Assembly (NCBI GenBank): GCA_018672825.1
Contig: JABHUE010000075.1
Location: forward strand, 1-34,491
Reading direction: 5' to 3'
DNA length: 34,491 nt
Source of the DNA: Pseudomonadota bacterium
GTDB lineage: Bacteria > Pseudomonadota > Gammaproteobacteria > Arenicellales > UBA868
Positions within the stretch are counted from its first letter, which is position 1; every line of letters starts with the position of its first letter. A program made the translations under genes and the position numbers. The notes beneath the pieces were generated by a model, which saw nothing but the letters and a program-made list of their open reading frames with translations, had not been told where the DNA came from and searched no databases. Below, one piece after another: positions 14,201 to 23,010 of the stretch.

Positions 14201-15646
14201 CTATGGCTTTGATGGCTGCAACGCCTCTAACTCACTGATTTTTGAAGTAATACTAGCCTCTAAGTAGGCATTATCTGAAACGAGGGTACTGGCGTGCTGA
14301 AGTGCACCGATGGCTCTGCTGACCTCATCCTGGCGAAAGTAATATTCCGCCAGCGCCTGAAAAGATTGTGGCAGGTTACCGGCCTCTCCTTCCACTCTTG
14401 CCATCAGTCGGTAAAGAAAAGCGTTTGACGGCGCTGCACGAATCGCACGACGAAGGACTTTGCGTGACTCCTCAAAACGACCCGCTTTCATTAACGCATC
14501 CGAAAGATAATAGGCAACGACCGTTGATTCAGGCGTCTCGAGTGCCAGGCGCTCGAGGTGGCTAACGGAATCCTCTACCTGTCCACTTTGAAGCAATGCA
14601 TCTGCCAACGCCAAGCGATAGGAAACATCTTCGGGAAAATCTCGATGCAGATCTAAAGCCAGCTTAATGGCTTCGTCATAATTGCCAAATCGGATCAAAG
14701 TGAGCACCTGGCCATAACGGGCTGCTCGTGCGTCTATGACCACTGTTGAATCGAGATTATGAATAAAATTCGCGAGCACATTATCAGCGCCCCCCGCACC
14801 ATAAAGCGCTTGAATGCGCACTCGCGCATGATAGAAGTCGAGTGAGGGTGGCTCAGCAAAATCTGGATACTGCCGAATCCGAGACTCAACAAGCGCGATG
14901 CGGTTCTGAGTCAGGGGGTGGGTTCTCAAATATTCCGGCGCGCCAGATGATTGCAATCGGGTTTCCTGATCCAGGCGCTTTAGAAACTGAATAGTGGCAG
15001 AAGCCGGATAACCCGCGGCAGTAAGAATTCTCAAACCCAAGACGTCGGCTTCACGCTCATACTCTCGGTTGTAGTTCAGTTGATCCGCAACGGCGGCACC
15101 ACTCGTTGCGGCCATTGCCGCGGCGCCGACTTGCCCACCGAGTAAAATCCCAGCCAGCATTGCCGCAGTGGTCGGAAGCTTTCGTTGGCGCGCTCGTTCC
15201 ATCATTCGAGGAAGATGTCTCTGAGCCACATGCCCCAATTCGTGCGCAATAACCGACGCCAGCTCCGCCTCAGTCTGGGTCGCAGTTACAAGGCCTGTAA
15301 ATACAGCCATTCGGCTGCCCGGACCGGCGAAGGCGTTCACCATCGGACTGTTGATCAAGAAAAAACGAAGGCTATCCGTATCGCCCACAAGACCACGCGA
15401 CAGCCTCTGGCCCAGCGCGTTCACATATTCGGTGAGGAGCGGATCATCAATGAAAACAAGTTGCTTACGTGCGGCCGCTATGAATTCCCGGCCCATAGCC
15501 TGCTCTTCCGGCGAGGTCGCAATGCCAGACTGGAGACTGCCTAAGGGCGAATCTTGCTCAGCACTGCCGACCCCGCAAAATAAGGCTAAGGAAAGACTCA
15601 AACACGCCATCGAGGCCTTTAGGGTAAGGTGCCTGGCTACTGTCAT
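14201..15646 (-). CDS. bepA: BepA-like M48 metalloprotease with TPR repeats
   Basis: This periplasmic zinc protease/chaperone is of the BepA (YfgC) type, which helps assemble outer-membrane beta-barrels and LptD. The sequence shows a signal peptide, the M48 motif HELGH with H135, E136 and H139, and the downstream ligand glutamate in NREYEREADVLG. C-terminal TPR-like helices follow (residues about 300-470). I prefer the ATG at 15646, with GGGGGTGG just ahead, over the GTG three codons upstream. It lies downstream of the aminotransferase start (divergent) and upstream of sox on the same strand. It is not obviously related to sulfur metabolism. Confidence 0.88.
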   Translation of the reverse strand: MTVARHLTLKASMACLSLSLALFCGVGSAEQDSPLGSLQSGIATSPEEQAMGREFIAAARKQLVFIDDPLLTEYVNALGQRLSRGLVGDTDSLRFFLINSPMVNAFAGPGSRMAVFTGLVTATQTEAELASVIAHELGHVAQRHLPRMMERARQRKLPTTAAMLAGILLGGQVGAAAMAATSGAAVADQLNYNREYEREADVLGLRILTAAGYPASATIQFLKRLDQETRLQSSGAPEYLRTHPLTQNRIALVESRIRQYPDFAEPPSLDFYHARVRIQALYGAGGADNVLANFIHNLDSTVVIDARAARYGQVLTLIRFGNYDEAIKLALDLHRDFPEDVSYRLALADALLQSGQVEDSVSHLERLALETPESTVVAYYLSDALMKAGRFEESRKVLRRAIRAAPSNAFLYRLMARVEGEAGNLPQSFQALAEYYFRQDEVSRAIGALQHASTLVSDNAYLEASITSKISELEALQPSKP

Positions 15647-15791
15647 AATATCCACCCCCTAAGTTTATCAGTCACTTTTGCAATTGCTGATTGGATTCAT
15701 CGTTCCCCGAAGATAAAATTACGTGTGGCGAGTTGTAATCCCGCCACTCGACGATTATGCGCAATAACAGGGTGCCGCCCGCGGAGAAGCA

Positions 15792-17057
15792 ATGTTGCAA
15801 GAAATGAGCAAAGACGACCTTACGAGTCGAGAAAATGAATTGGGTAACCAATTCAACGCGGCCTGTCAGGCGGGCCTTAAACTTGATATGACTCGAGGAA
15901 AGCCATCGCCCGAGCAGTTGGATCTCGCCAACCCAATGCTGTCGCTACCCGGAGATGGGGTATTTACAGATTCGGACGGCGTGGACTGTCGGAACTATGG
16001 TGGCATTGACGGACTGCCGCAGATGAAAGCGCTTTTCGCCGATATCCTCGGTTGCGAGCCGCAAGATGTTATCGTCAGCGGCAACAGCAGTTTGACGATG
16101 ATGTATGACGCGGTTGCTCGCGCAGTCCTATTCGGTGTTCCCGGCAGCGAACAGTCCTGGAGTCAACAGGGCACAGTTCGATTTTTGTGCCCGGCGCCGG
16201 GATATGACCGGCATTTTGAAATTACATCTCATTTGGGTTTCGAGTTGCTCAATGTCGAATTGACTGACGAGGGTCCTGATATGGATCGTGTCGAGATGCT
16301 TGCCTCTGATCACGCCGTGAAAGGGATCTGGTGCGTCCCTCGCTATAGCAACCCGACCGGAATTACCTATACCGATGAGGTTGCGAGACGTTTAGCAACG
16401 ATGAATGCCGCGCCAGACTTTCGGATCTTTTGGGATAACGCTTATGCCGAACACCATTTAACGGAAGAGCAACAGTCAGTTCCCGATATTCTGCAAGCCT
16501 GTCGTGACGCCGGTCACCCCGACCGGGTTCTGATGTTCACATCAACATCTAAAATGACAATGGCAGGTGCGGGTGTATCTGCAATGGCAGCAAGCCCGAA
16601 TAATATTGATGACGCGCGACGTCATTTTTCGGTCCAAACTATCGGTCCTGATAAACTGAATCAACTGCGACATCTCAATTTTTTCAAAAACATTGGGGGT
16701 CTCCGAGCCCACATGGCGCGGGTCGGCAAGATTTTGAAACCCAAGTTTGACCTGGTCAACGAACTTCTTGAACACAACCTCGGTGGAAAAGGGATTGCGA
16801 CATGGTCTCAGCCAAAGGGCGGCTACTTCGTTAATGTCAACGCGCCTGATGACTGCGCTCGAACCATCATTGATATGGCTGAAAAAGCCGGCGTAAAACT
16901 CACGCCCGCTGGCGCTCCCTTCGCTTATGGGCTCGATCCACAAGATCGGGTGATTCGGCTGGCACCGAGTTTCCCACCGCTGAGCGATATTCGACAGGCA
17001 ATGGAGATTTTCACGCTCTGCGTGGAACTGGCGGCGATCAGAAAGGCTTTAAATTGA
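15792..17057 (+). CDS. Type Ic aspartate aminotransferase-like PLP enzyme
   Basis: This 421-aa fold-type I aminotransferase shows MTRGKPSPEQLDL near residue 33, the signature of the actinobacterial-type (Ic) aspartate aminotransferase family. SNPTGITY and FWDNAYAEHH form the PLP pocket, and the Schiff-base lysine is K254 in STSKMTMAG. It probably interconverts aspartate and oxaloacetate, though other amino acids are possible. GGAG precedes the ATG at 15792. It is divergent from bepA and lies 211 bases before tusA, so it is likely its own transcription unit. Confidence 0.86.
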   Translation: MLQEMSKDDLTSRENELGNQFNAACQAGLKLDMTRGKPSPEQLDLANPMLSLPGDGVFTDSDGVDCRNYGGIDGLPQMKALFADILGCEPQDVIVSGNSSLTMMYDAVARAVLFGVPGSEQSWSQQGTVRFLCPAPGYDRHFEITSHLGFELLNVELTDEGPDMDRVEMLASDHAVKGIWCVPRYSNPTGITYTDEVARRLATMNAAPDFRIFWDNAYAEHHLTEEQQSVPDILQACRDAGHPDRVLMFTSTSKMTMAGAGVSAMAASPNNIDDARRHFSVQTIGPDKLNQLRHLNFFKNIGGLRAHMARVGKILKPKFDLVNELLEHNLGGKGIATWSQPKGGYFVNVNAPDDCARTIIDMAEKAGVKLTPAGAPFAYGLDPQDRVIRLAPSFPPLSDIRQAMEIFTLCVELAAIRKALN

Positions 17058-17268
17058 ACCCTGGTAGATGATTTTTTGGCTATTGTTTATATTTTAAAAT
17101 TTGATTAACTTCTAATATACTACTTACAAATACAAGCTTTAACACCCCCGTTAGGGTGATTGCAACCGTCAACAACGGTGAGTAAAAAGGCTAACGAAAG
17201 AAATGTTTAGGTCTTTACGTCCCGTCGACGTTGTCAAAAATTTAATTTATTAACAGGAGAAAAACATT
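17058..17268 (+). promoter_or_regulatory. Intergenic region upstream of tusA
   Basis: These 211 AT-rich bases precede tusA. A TATACT hexamer at 17116-17121 could be a -10 element, but no good -35 is spaced to it. The short inverted repeat CACCC-CCGTTA-GGGTG lies at about 17143-17158. No gene is visible. AACAGGAGAA just before 17269 is the tusA ribosome site. Confidence 0.4.
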
Positions 17269-17502
17269 ATGTCCGATAACGATCAAGAATTAGATGCCCG
17301 GGGACTCAACTGCCCGTTACCGATCCTTAGAGCCAAGAAAACACTAAATGGCATGGGGGCCGGAGCGCTACTGAAAATCATTGCCACCGATCCTGGTTCT
17401 GTTAAGGACTTTCAGGCCTTCGCAACCCAAACGGGCAACGAACTGATGTCGTCATCTGAAGAAAATGGCGAATTTCATTTTCTCTTGAAAAAAGGCGGTT
17501 AA
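17269..17502 (+). CDS. tusA: TusA-family sulfur carrier
   Basis: This 77-aa cytoplasmic sulfur carrier has the CPxP motif, C15 in LDARGLNCPLPILRAKK; the cysteine holds a persulfide. In sulfur oxidisers TusA is a main donor towards DsrEFH/DsrC and the rDsr pathway (established knowledge). The beta-strand DFQAFATQTGNEL and the C-terminal EFHFLLKK are typical. A good ribosome site, AGGAGA, precedes the ATG. It is followed 61 bases later by dsrE2. Rhodanese, the frequent third partner, is absent here. Confidence 0.95.
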   Translation: MSDNDQELDARGLNCPLPILRAKKTLNGMGAGALLKIIATDPGSVKDFQAFATQTGNELMSSSEENGEFHFLLKKGG

Positions 17503-17563
17503 AAAGTCTGTGACCCATAGCGCCCAATAGCGCATTGAAGTCACAACCCATAGGAGGCCATTA

Positions 17564-18043
17564 ATGACCGATAAAAGTATGACCATCATTGCGACCAAGG
17601 GCACATTAGACTGGGCCTATCCACCGTTTATTTTATCGTCAACAGCCGCTGCGCTCGGTTACAACGTCACCATGTTTTTCACCTTCTACGGCCTTCAATT
17701 GCTAAAAAAAGACCTGAATCTTTCGGTGAGTCCCCTTGGTAATCCAGGGATGCCCATGCCCATGTCCATGGACAAATGGTTTCCGGTACTGGGTACCGCT
17801 ATTCCCGGCATGCAAGCGATGATGACCGGAATGATGAAAAACACAATTAAGTCTAAGGGAGTGGCGAGCGTTGCCGAACTTCGTGACCTCTGCATAGAAG
17901 CCGATGTCAAAATGATCGGCTGTCAGATGACCATTGATCTTTTTGATTTAAACCCAAAAGACCTGATTGACGAAATTGATCTAGGCGGCGCCGCAACCTA
18001 TCTAGACCATGCAGGCGGATCGGACATCAACTTATTTATTTAA
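17564..18043 (+). CDS. dsrE2: DsrE2-like membrane-associated sulfur-relay protein
   Basis: This 159-aa member of the DsrE/DsrF/DsrH superfamily is of the DsrE2 type. The sequence shows TKGTLDWAYPPFILSSTAAA and hydrophobic helices around FFTFYGLQLL and the GNPGMPMPMSM loop. Conserved cysteines are C110 and C120 (MIGCQMTIDLF). DsrE2 commonly partners with TusA in sulfur trafficking (known co-occurrence). AGGAGG precedes the ATG. A strong terminator follows 15 bases after the stop, so tusA-dsrE2 is a closed two-gene unit. Confidence 0.92.
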   Translation: MTDKSMTIIATKGTLDWAYPPFILSSTAAALGYNVTMFFTFYGLQLLKKDLNLSVSPLGNPGMPMPMSMDKWFPVLGTAIPGMQAMMTGMMKNTIKSKGVASVAELRDLCIEADVKMIGCQMTIDLFDLNPKDLIDEIDLGGAATYLDHAGGSDINLFI

Positions 18044-18058
18044 GATGGCCGGGTTCAT

Positions 18059-18087
18059 AAAAAAGGCGCCTTTCAGGCGCCTTTTTT
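18059..18087 (+). terminator. Rho-independent terminator after dsrE2
   Basis: GGCGCC (18065-18070) and GGCGCC (18076-18081) pair around TTTCA, flanked by AAAAA and TTTTTT. The A and T flanks make it work in both directions, so it could also end the leftward transcript of the 2OG oxygenase whose stop lies at 18110. Confidence 0.93.
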
Positions 18088-18109
18088 GCTGATTCCCGCC
18101 AAAACCAGG

Positions 18110-18691
18110 TCAGGCAAAACAAATCCAGGTGGTGGCAATATATTTGTCATGACTTTGAACTTTCTGCCCCTGATGGAGATGGGTCCAAAACGGAGGAAAC
18201 AACAAAAGGGCGCCCGTCTCGGGCCTGACATTCACATCCTGATGAAAAAATTCAGTTTGACCCTCCCGATCGGGAAGTGAATTCAGATACCAAATAGCAA
18301 CAAGCTGTCGCTGACTCAGAGGACCCGGGCCTGCGTCTACATGCCATTGGTAAAACTCCCCTTTAGCCGTACGCTGCAGTTGATATCCCATGTCTTTGAA
18401 TTTATTCGACGCAAAAAATGGATGCAGTCCACTTAGCAAAGACAGGCCCAGCTTCAACGACTCGAACAATGCGCCGTCAACATCCTGCCACTCGGGTCGC
18501 CCCGAAATTCGAAGATCCGTTGACTGTTTAATCGATCGATCAAGCGCGGCGCCCGGACCAATGAGACCTTGCTGATGATGCGGGGATACCTCAAAACGAT
18601 TCACAATGTCCGCACAAAAATCAGAAGCCAGCGCATCAGACAAACAGTAAATAAAACTGCCCGGCTTTAATTCCCGGAACTCTCCACTCAT
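18110..18691 (-). CDS. 2OG-Fe(II) oxygenase (prolyl-hydroxylase-like fold)
   Basis: This soluble dioxygenase is about 193 aa. The iron triad appears as H117-x-D119 (in YQWHVDAGPGPL) and a distal histidine in FWTHLHQGQ. It belongs to the P4Hc/PKHD-like 2OG-Fe(II) group, whose members hydroxylate protein or small substrates; the substrate here is unknown. I chose the ATG at 18691 with GGTGAG upstream rather than the one four codons earlier. It is convergent with dsrE2 across a bidirectional terminator. It is the second 2OG oxygenase in this sulfur-gene region. Confidence 0.78.
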   Translation of the reverse strand: MSGEFRELKPGSFIYCLSDALASDFCADIVNRFEVSPHHQQGLIGPGAALDRSIKQSTDLRISGRPEWQDVDGALFESLKLGLSLLSGLHPFFASNKFKDMGYQLQRTAKGEFYQWHVDAGPGPLSQRQLVAIWYLNSLPDREGQTEFFHQDVNVRPETGALLLFPPFWTHLHQGQKVQSHDKYIATTWICFA

Positions 18692-18788
18692 GATCTCACC
18701 CATCCATAATGATCAACGAATTCGAATGGTGAGCCCACCGGTGAAGGGAGCGGCCAAACAATATTCATCCTGAAGCGAAGGTTCACGT

Positions 18789-19604
18789 TCACAATCGCCG
18801 GTGGGTCAGCGATGGAAATCGCGCTCTTTTTTGTTTCGCAGCGTCTCGATCAATCGTGGCAAGCACGACTCCAGGCGACTCAGAACACTCGCCGATCAGC
18901 TCTCCCCAAGGCCCCACGATAAGGCTGTGTCCATAGGTTTCCCGACCGTGTGGGTGGCGTCCGACCTGGGCCGGCGCGATAACCCAAGCCAGGTTTTCTA
19001 TTGCACGAGCGCGCAAAAGGGTATGCCAATGCGCCCGTCCGGTGGGCACTGTAAAAGCCGACGGGATTGAAAAGATTTCGGCACCCCGCTGACTCAACGC
19101 GCGATAAAGCTCGGGAAAGCGCATGTCGTAGCAAATTGTCAGCCCAAACATCATCTCCTCAACGGTGGCGGTCACCAAATCCTCTCCCGAGGCAATATAG
19201 CTCGACTCCCGATAGGCCTCCTCTTCGGAGACCTCAACATCAAACAGATGAATTTTGTCATAACGACACAGACGTCGACCTGTACGATCAAACATTAAAC
19301 AGGAGTTTGTCACCAGCCCATCAGCTGCGGGAAAAGGGGTAGAGCCGCCAATGATCACGACGCCCTGTGCTTTTGCCATCTCACTCAATAACGCCTCTAC
19401 CTCTACGACCCTACGCGCGGCGTCTTGTCGCTGCTCATTCGTTTCCGCCATTAACGAAAAATTCTCAGGGAGCCCAATCACATCTGCACCTCGTGCAGCG
19501 GCTTCAATAATTAAGCCCCGAGCCGCCTCTAGATTGTCATCCAAAATCTCATGGGAGTTCATTTGAACTGCGGCTAAAACCAGGGAAGAATGGGAATCAG
19601 TCAT
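18789..19604 (-). CDS. Nitrilase-superfamily amidase (Nit1/omega-amidase-like)
   Basis: This 271-aa C-N hydrolase has the E-K-C catalytic triad: E47 (LPENFSL), K117 (YDKIHLFDV) and C158 (ICYDMRFPELY). The pattern fits the Nit1/YbeM-like branch, which hydrolyses deaminated glutathione or omega-amides. It is cytoplasmic. It starts 6 bases after the stop of the small secreted protein gene and continues the rng run on the same strand. Nearby rng is a common bacterial arrangement. Confidence 0.88.
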   Translation of the reverse strand: MTDSHSSLVLAAVQMNSHEILDDNLEAARGLIIEAAARGADVIGLPENFSLMAETNEQRQDAARRVVEVEALLSEMAKAQGVVIIGGSTPFPAADGLVTNSCLMFDRTGRRLCRYDKIHLFDVEVSEEEAYRESSYIASGEDLVTATVEEMMFGLTICYDMRFPELYRALSQRGAEIFSIPSAFTVPTGRAHWHTLLRARAIENLAWVIAPAQVGRHPHGRETYGHSLIVGPWGELIGECSESPGVVLATIDRDAAKQKRARFPSLTHRRL

Positions 19605-19610
19605 CAGCTG

Positions 19611-20012
19611 CTAATCATCGAGCCACGCGGCGGCCGGATCGCCAACCAGAATATCGAGCTTCTGCGGTTCGTCTCCGTTTGTTTGTACCCAGATAATCGA
19701 GGCCGGTATCCCGAAAGAAACAAGCCATGTTTGAACATCGCGCGCCCATTGTGCCGAACTCGAATCTGCAAAATGACGAATCTTGATCCGGATCATTTCC
19801 TCATCATGAACAGAACTCAGTATCTGGCGAACCGTATCGTTGGCTAAAACCATCGATGTACTCACAACAGCAGGCCAATCAGAACGATCAAGCGTCATCT
19901 GCTGAACCGCTTCTTCGTTGGCGGTACAGTCCGCAGTCACACTCAAAAGCCCCACAAAGAAAAATGTTGGGAGCGACTTACATCGATGAAAACGTCGAAT
20001 CATCGAGAACAT
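19611..20012 (-). CDS. Hypothetical secreted protein (133 aa)
   Basis: I do not recognise the family. The N-terminus has a positively charged start followed by a hydrophobic stretch (LPTFFFVGLLSVTA), which suggests a signal peptide; ADC at the end of it could be a weak lipobox. The mature part is a small alpha/beta domain with RIKIRHFADSSSAQWA and ILVGDPAAAWLDD. The latter resembles OmpA-like peptidoglycan-binding sequences only in a general way. It begins directly at the rng stop and ends 6 bases before the amidase start, so it is in that operon. Confidence 0.6.
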   Translation of the reverse strand: MFSMIRRFHRCKSLPTFFFVGLLSVTADCTANEEAVQQMTLDRSDWPAVVSTSMVLANDTVRQILSSVHDEEMIRIKIRHFADSSSAQWARDVQTWLVSFGIPASIIWVQTNGDEPQKLDILVGDPAAAWLDD

Positions 20013-21524
20013 TTACATCAGCACCACATCATATTTCTCTTGATTTTGGGAAGGCTCAACCTGAAGATGAATTGGCTTACCAATAAACTCCTGAAGATCC
20101 GCAAGACCCGTTGACTCCTCATCAAGCAACAGATCGATTACCGATTGAGCGGCGACAACGAGATAGCCTTTAGCCCCAAAGGCACGCGCTTCTCGTAAAA
20201 TCTCGCGAAAAATTTCATAGCAAACCGTTTGGGTAGTTTTCTGGGTACCACGGCCGCTGCAAACGGGACACATTTCTGAAATGCCGCGCTCCAGGCTTTC
20301 TCGTGTTCGCTTGCGGGTCACTTCGACCAAACCGAGCACCGACATATCAGCAATCTGGCAGCGTGTTCGATCACGAGCGAGCGCGCGTTCAAATGCGTTA
20401 ACAAGCTGGTCCCGATGCTCCTCATCTTGCATATCAATAAAGTCAATAATGATGATGCCGCCAATATTTCGAAGCCGGAGTTGGCGCGCAATCGCTTGCG
20501 CTGCCTCCATATTGGTTTTAAAAAGCGTCTCCTCAAGATTTCGTTTACCCACAAAACGACCCGTGTTGACATCAACCGTAGTCATCGCCTCCGTCTGGTC
20601 AAAGACCAGAGAGCCTCCCGATTTGAGATTGACCGTTCGATCGAGGGCTTTTTGAATCTCATCTTCAACTGAGTAAAGGTCAAAAATCGGCCGCTCACCC
20701 GGGTAAACCTCAATCCGACTCGACATTTCAGGCATCAAATCATCGGCAAACTGACGCATCAAGGCGTAGGTTTCATGAGAATCAACTCGGATTTTCTCAA
20801 CATCATCTCGGGCAAGATCACGAATGACCCGAAGCGATAGCGGCAAGTCGGCATGAATAAGCTGAGTCCCTTTTGCACCTGCCATCTTCTGTTCAATTTG
20901 CCGCCAACTGCGATTGAGAAACTCAATGTCTTTCCCAAATTGAATTTCCTCCTGGAATTCAGCGACCGTTCGAACAATAAATCCCGCTTCCGTGCACTGT
21001 TGGTCAATCGCCGCATCAAGCGCCTCCAATAATCGAACCCGTTGATCGAGATCTTGAATGCGCTGAGAGATGCCCCGATGCGTAGACCCTGGAAGTAAAA
21101 CAAGATAGCGCGACGGAATCGACAACTGGGTGGTCAGTCGGGCACCCTTACTGCCAATCGGATCTTTTGCAACTTGAACCACGATCTCTTGACCCTCATG
21201 CACAAGGTCTACGATATCTGGTTTTGAGGCTTTTGCTTCTGATGCGCCGACTTCAACCCTCTCTACTTCATCGCTTAAGTCCGTTGCATTAGAACGATGG
21301 GACATAAAATCAGACGCGTGCAAAAAAGCCGTGCGCTCGATACCAATATCGACAAAAGCGGCCTGCATCCCGGGCAATACACGCACGACTTTTCCCTTAT
21401 AAATATTGGCAACAATGCCACGGCTTCGACTGCGCTCAATGTGCAACTCCTGAAGACTGCCATTCTCAACAACAGCAACGCGCGTCTCCTGCGGTGTCAC
21501 GTTGACTAATAGTTCTTCGCTCAT
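20013..21524 (-). CDS. rng: Ribonuclease G
   Basis: This 503-aa endoribonuclease of the RNase E/G family matures the 5' end of 16S rRNA and degrades mRNA. An S1 domain lies near the N-terminus (GIVANIYKGKVVRVLPGMQAAFV). The DNase I-like catalytic part has DVNTGR and the acidic DFIDM, and the zinc-link CPVC is near residue 415. Its ATG overlaps the maf stop (ATGA), so the two are coupled. The length fits RNase G rather than RNase E. Confidence 0.94.
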   Translation of the reverse strand: MSEELLVNVTPQETRVAVVENGSLQELHIERSRSRGIVANIYKGKVVRVLPGMQAAFVDIGIERTAFLHASDFMSHRSNATDLSDEVERVEVGASEAKASKPDIVDLVHEGQEIVVQVAKDPIGSKGARLTTQLSIPSRYLVLLPGSTHRGISQRIQDLDQRVRLLEALDAAIDQQCTEAGFIVRTVAEFQEEIQFGKDIEFLNRSWRQIEQKMAGAKGTQLIHADLPLSLRVIRDLARDDVEKIRVDSHETYALMRQFADDLMPEMSSRIEVYPGERPIFDLYSVEDEIQKALDRTVNLKSGGSLVFDQTEAMTTVDVNTGRFVGKRNLEETLFKTNMEAAQAIARQLRLRNIGGIIIIDFIDMQDEEHRDQLVNAFERALARDRTRCQIADMSVLGLVEVTRKRTRESLERGISEMCPVCSGRGTQKTTQTVCYEIFREILREARAFGAKGYLVVAAQSVIDLLLDEESTGLADLQEFIGKPIHLQVEPSQNQEKYDVVLM

Positions 21525-22132
21525 TTTTTAACGCGACTACGGTGCCAAGTCGGATAAACATTAGCATTCTTGAGTAGTCTGAATGTCTCACGAAGTGGCA
21601 GGCCCATCACGCCATAATAACTGCCCCGAAGATTCTCGACGAAAACCGCCGCCCGGCCTTGGATCGCATATCCGCCCGCCTTATCAAATGGCTCCTCGCT
21701 CGCACAATAATCATCAATTAATGCGTCGGAAAGCGAGCAAAATGTCACTTCGCTCGTCACGATTTCTGATGCCTGTCGGTTATTCCAGAGCACACTTACC
21801 GCTGTGATGACTTCATGCGTCCGGCCCGACAGGCGCCTGAGCATTTGCTTGGCATGATGCTCACTGCGTGGTTTACCAAGCGCCTCGCCACCCACCACCA
21901 CAGTGGTATCCGAGCCCAGAAATACATCCATTTTTGAATCATGTCCCAGCATCTTTTGGGCGGCAACTGCCTTCATCATACTGAGGCGTTCGGTGAGCGA
22001 GGGCGGATCCTCTCCCGGCGTCATCGCTTCATCTACTTTAGGCTCAACAGTCTCAAACTCATATCCCGCCTGCCTGAGAAGCGCGGCACGACGTGGCGAC
22101 TGAGACGCAAGACAGAAACGAGTCGTCATCAC
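21521..22132 (-). CDS. maf: Maf-family nucleotide pyrophosphatase
   Basis: This 203-aa house-cleaning enzyme hydrolyses non-canonical or dTTP/UTP-type nucleotides. The start FCLASQSPRRAALLRQAG and the segments VFLGSDTTVVVGGEALGKP, GRTHEVITAVSV and DKAGGYAIQG are the Maf signatures. It overlaps rng by 4 bases and starts 4 bases inside rlmH, giving a tightly coupled operon typical of gammaproteobacteria. Confidence 0.95.
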   Translation of the reverse strand: MMTTRFCLASQSPRRAALLRQAGYEFETVEPKVDEAMTPGEDPPSLTERLSMMKAVAAQKMLGHDSKMDVFLGSDTTVVVGGEALGKPRSEHHAKQMLRRLSGRTHEVITAVSVLWNNRQASEIVTSEVTFCSLSDALIDDYCASEEPFDKAGGYAIQGRAAVFVENLRGSYYGVMGLPLRETFRLLKNANVYPTWHRSRVKK

Positions 22133-22608
22133 ACTTTACCGGCCCGGTGATAGGGGAGACCTTCCAATATCGCGTAGCTGCGATATAACTGTTCTGCAAG
22201 TATTACTCTGACGAGCGGATGGGCAAGTGTGAGCGATGATAAAGACCACTTTGCATCAACAGCGTCTAAAACCTGTGCCGACAATCCCTCCGGGCCGCCA
22301 ATGATAAGGGCAATATCGCGCCCCATATGCATCCAGGCACTTAACGCGCCCGCCAATGCCTCTGAGTCGTAACAACGGCCCGTTTGGTCAAGGGCAATCT
22401 GATAACTGCCTTTCGGAATCGCCTGAAGCAATCGCTCACCTTCTTCCTGAACCACTTGGTTTAATGGCGACTTATTGCCCCGGCGCGGACTATCCACCTC
22501 GATGAGTTCAAGCGACACGCCTTTGCTGAGGCGTTTGGCATACTCCGAGAAACCGCGATCGACCCAGTCAGGCATTCGGCGCCCCACAGCCACCAGATTG
22601 ATCCGCAT
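22129..22608 (-). CDS. rlmH: RlmH, 23S rRNA pseudouridine-1915 N3-methyltransferase
   Basis: This is a 159-aa SPOUT methyltransferase acting on the assembled 70S ribosome. The sequence begins MRINLVAVGRRMPDWVD, has the SAM-knot IIGGPEGLSAQVLDA and ends with AEQLYRSYAILEGLPYHR. Length and motifs are canonical. It is 3 bases after rsfS and overlaps maf. Confidence 0.96.
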   Translation of the reverse strand: MRINLVAVGRRMPDWVDRGFSEYAKRLSKGVSLELIEVDSPRRGNKSPLNQVVQEEGERLLQAIPKGSYQIALDQTGRCYDSEALAGALSAWMHMGRDIALIIGGPEGLSAQVLDAVDAKWSLSSLTLAHPLVRVILAEQLYRSYAILEGLPYHRAGKV

Positions 22609-22611
22609 TTT

Positions 22612-23010
22612 TTAGACCTCTGTTGAGCCTTCGACCTGTTGTCCCCTAGCCCGACTGAGTTGCAAGCCCAGGCGCTCGTTCCAGAGTCCTTCAAGATCAT
22701 AGAACTCCCGGGTCGCAGGCACCATCAAGTGCACAATTAAGTCGCCAAAATCCAGTAATACCCACTCGCCTTCGCTCTCACCCTCTGCGCCGATCGGTTT
22801 AAGACTGTGTTTAACCCCCGCCTCGCGAACTCTTTCCGCAAGTGCCATAACGTGCCGGGTTGAAGTCCCGCTCGCCACCACCATCCAGTCAGCGATCTGG
22901 GTGAAAGGGCGAATATCCAGTTCGAGAATATTTTCCGCTTTCGCATCATCAAGCGCCTCGATAATCCACTGGCGAATGCCCTGCAGATAATTTTCAATTT
23001 CATCATTCAT
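22612..23010 (-). CDS. rsfS: RsfS, ribosome silencing factor
   Basis: This 132-aa protein binds L14 of the large ribosomal subunit and blocks subunit joining under starvation. The segments ALDDAKAENILELDIR, TQIADWMVVASGTSTRH and GEWVLLDFGDLIVHLM are the family core. It overlaps nadD by 8 bases and lies before rlmH, the normal arrangement. Confidence 0.95.
   Translation of the reverse strand: MNDEIENYLQGIRQWIIEALDDAKAENILELDIRPFTQIADWMVVASGTSTRHVMALAERVREAGVKHSLKPIGAEGESEGEWVLLDFGDLIVHLMVPATREFYDLEGLWNERLGLQLSRARGQQVEGSTEV

Noticed and set aside
18735-18805. CCCACCGG ... CCGGTGGG inverted repeat between the 2OG oxygenase and amidase genes
   Set aside because: The arms are 55 bases apart, one lies inside the amidase coding end, and there is no T run; probably chance.
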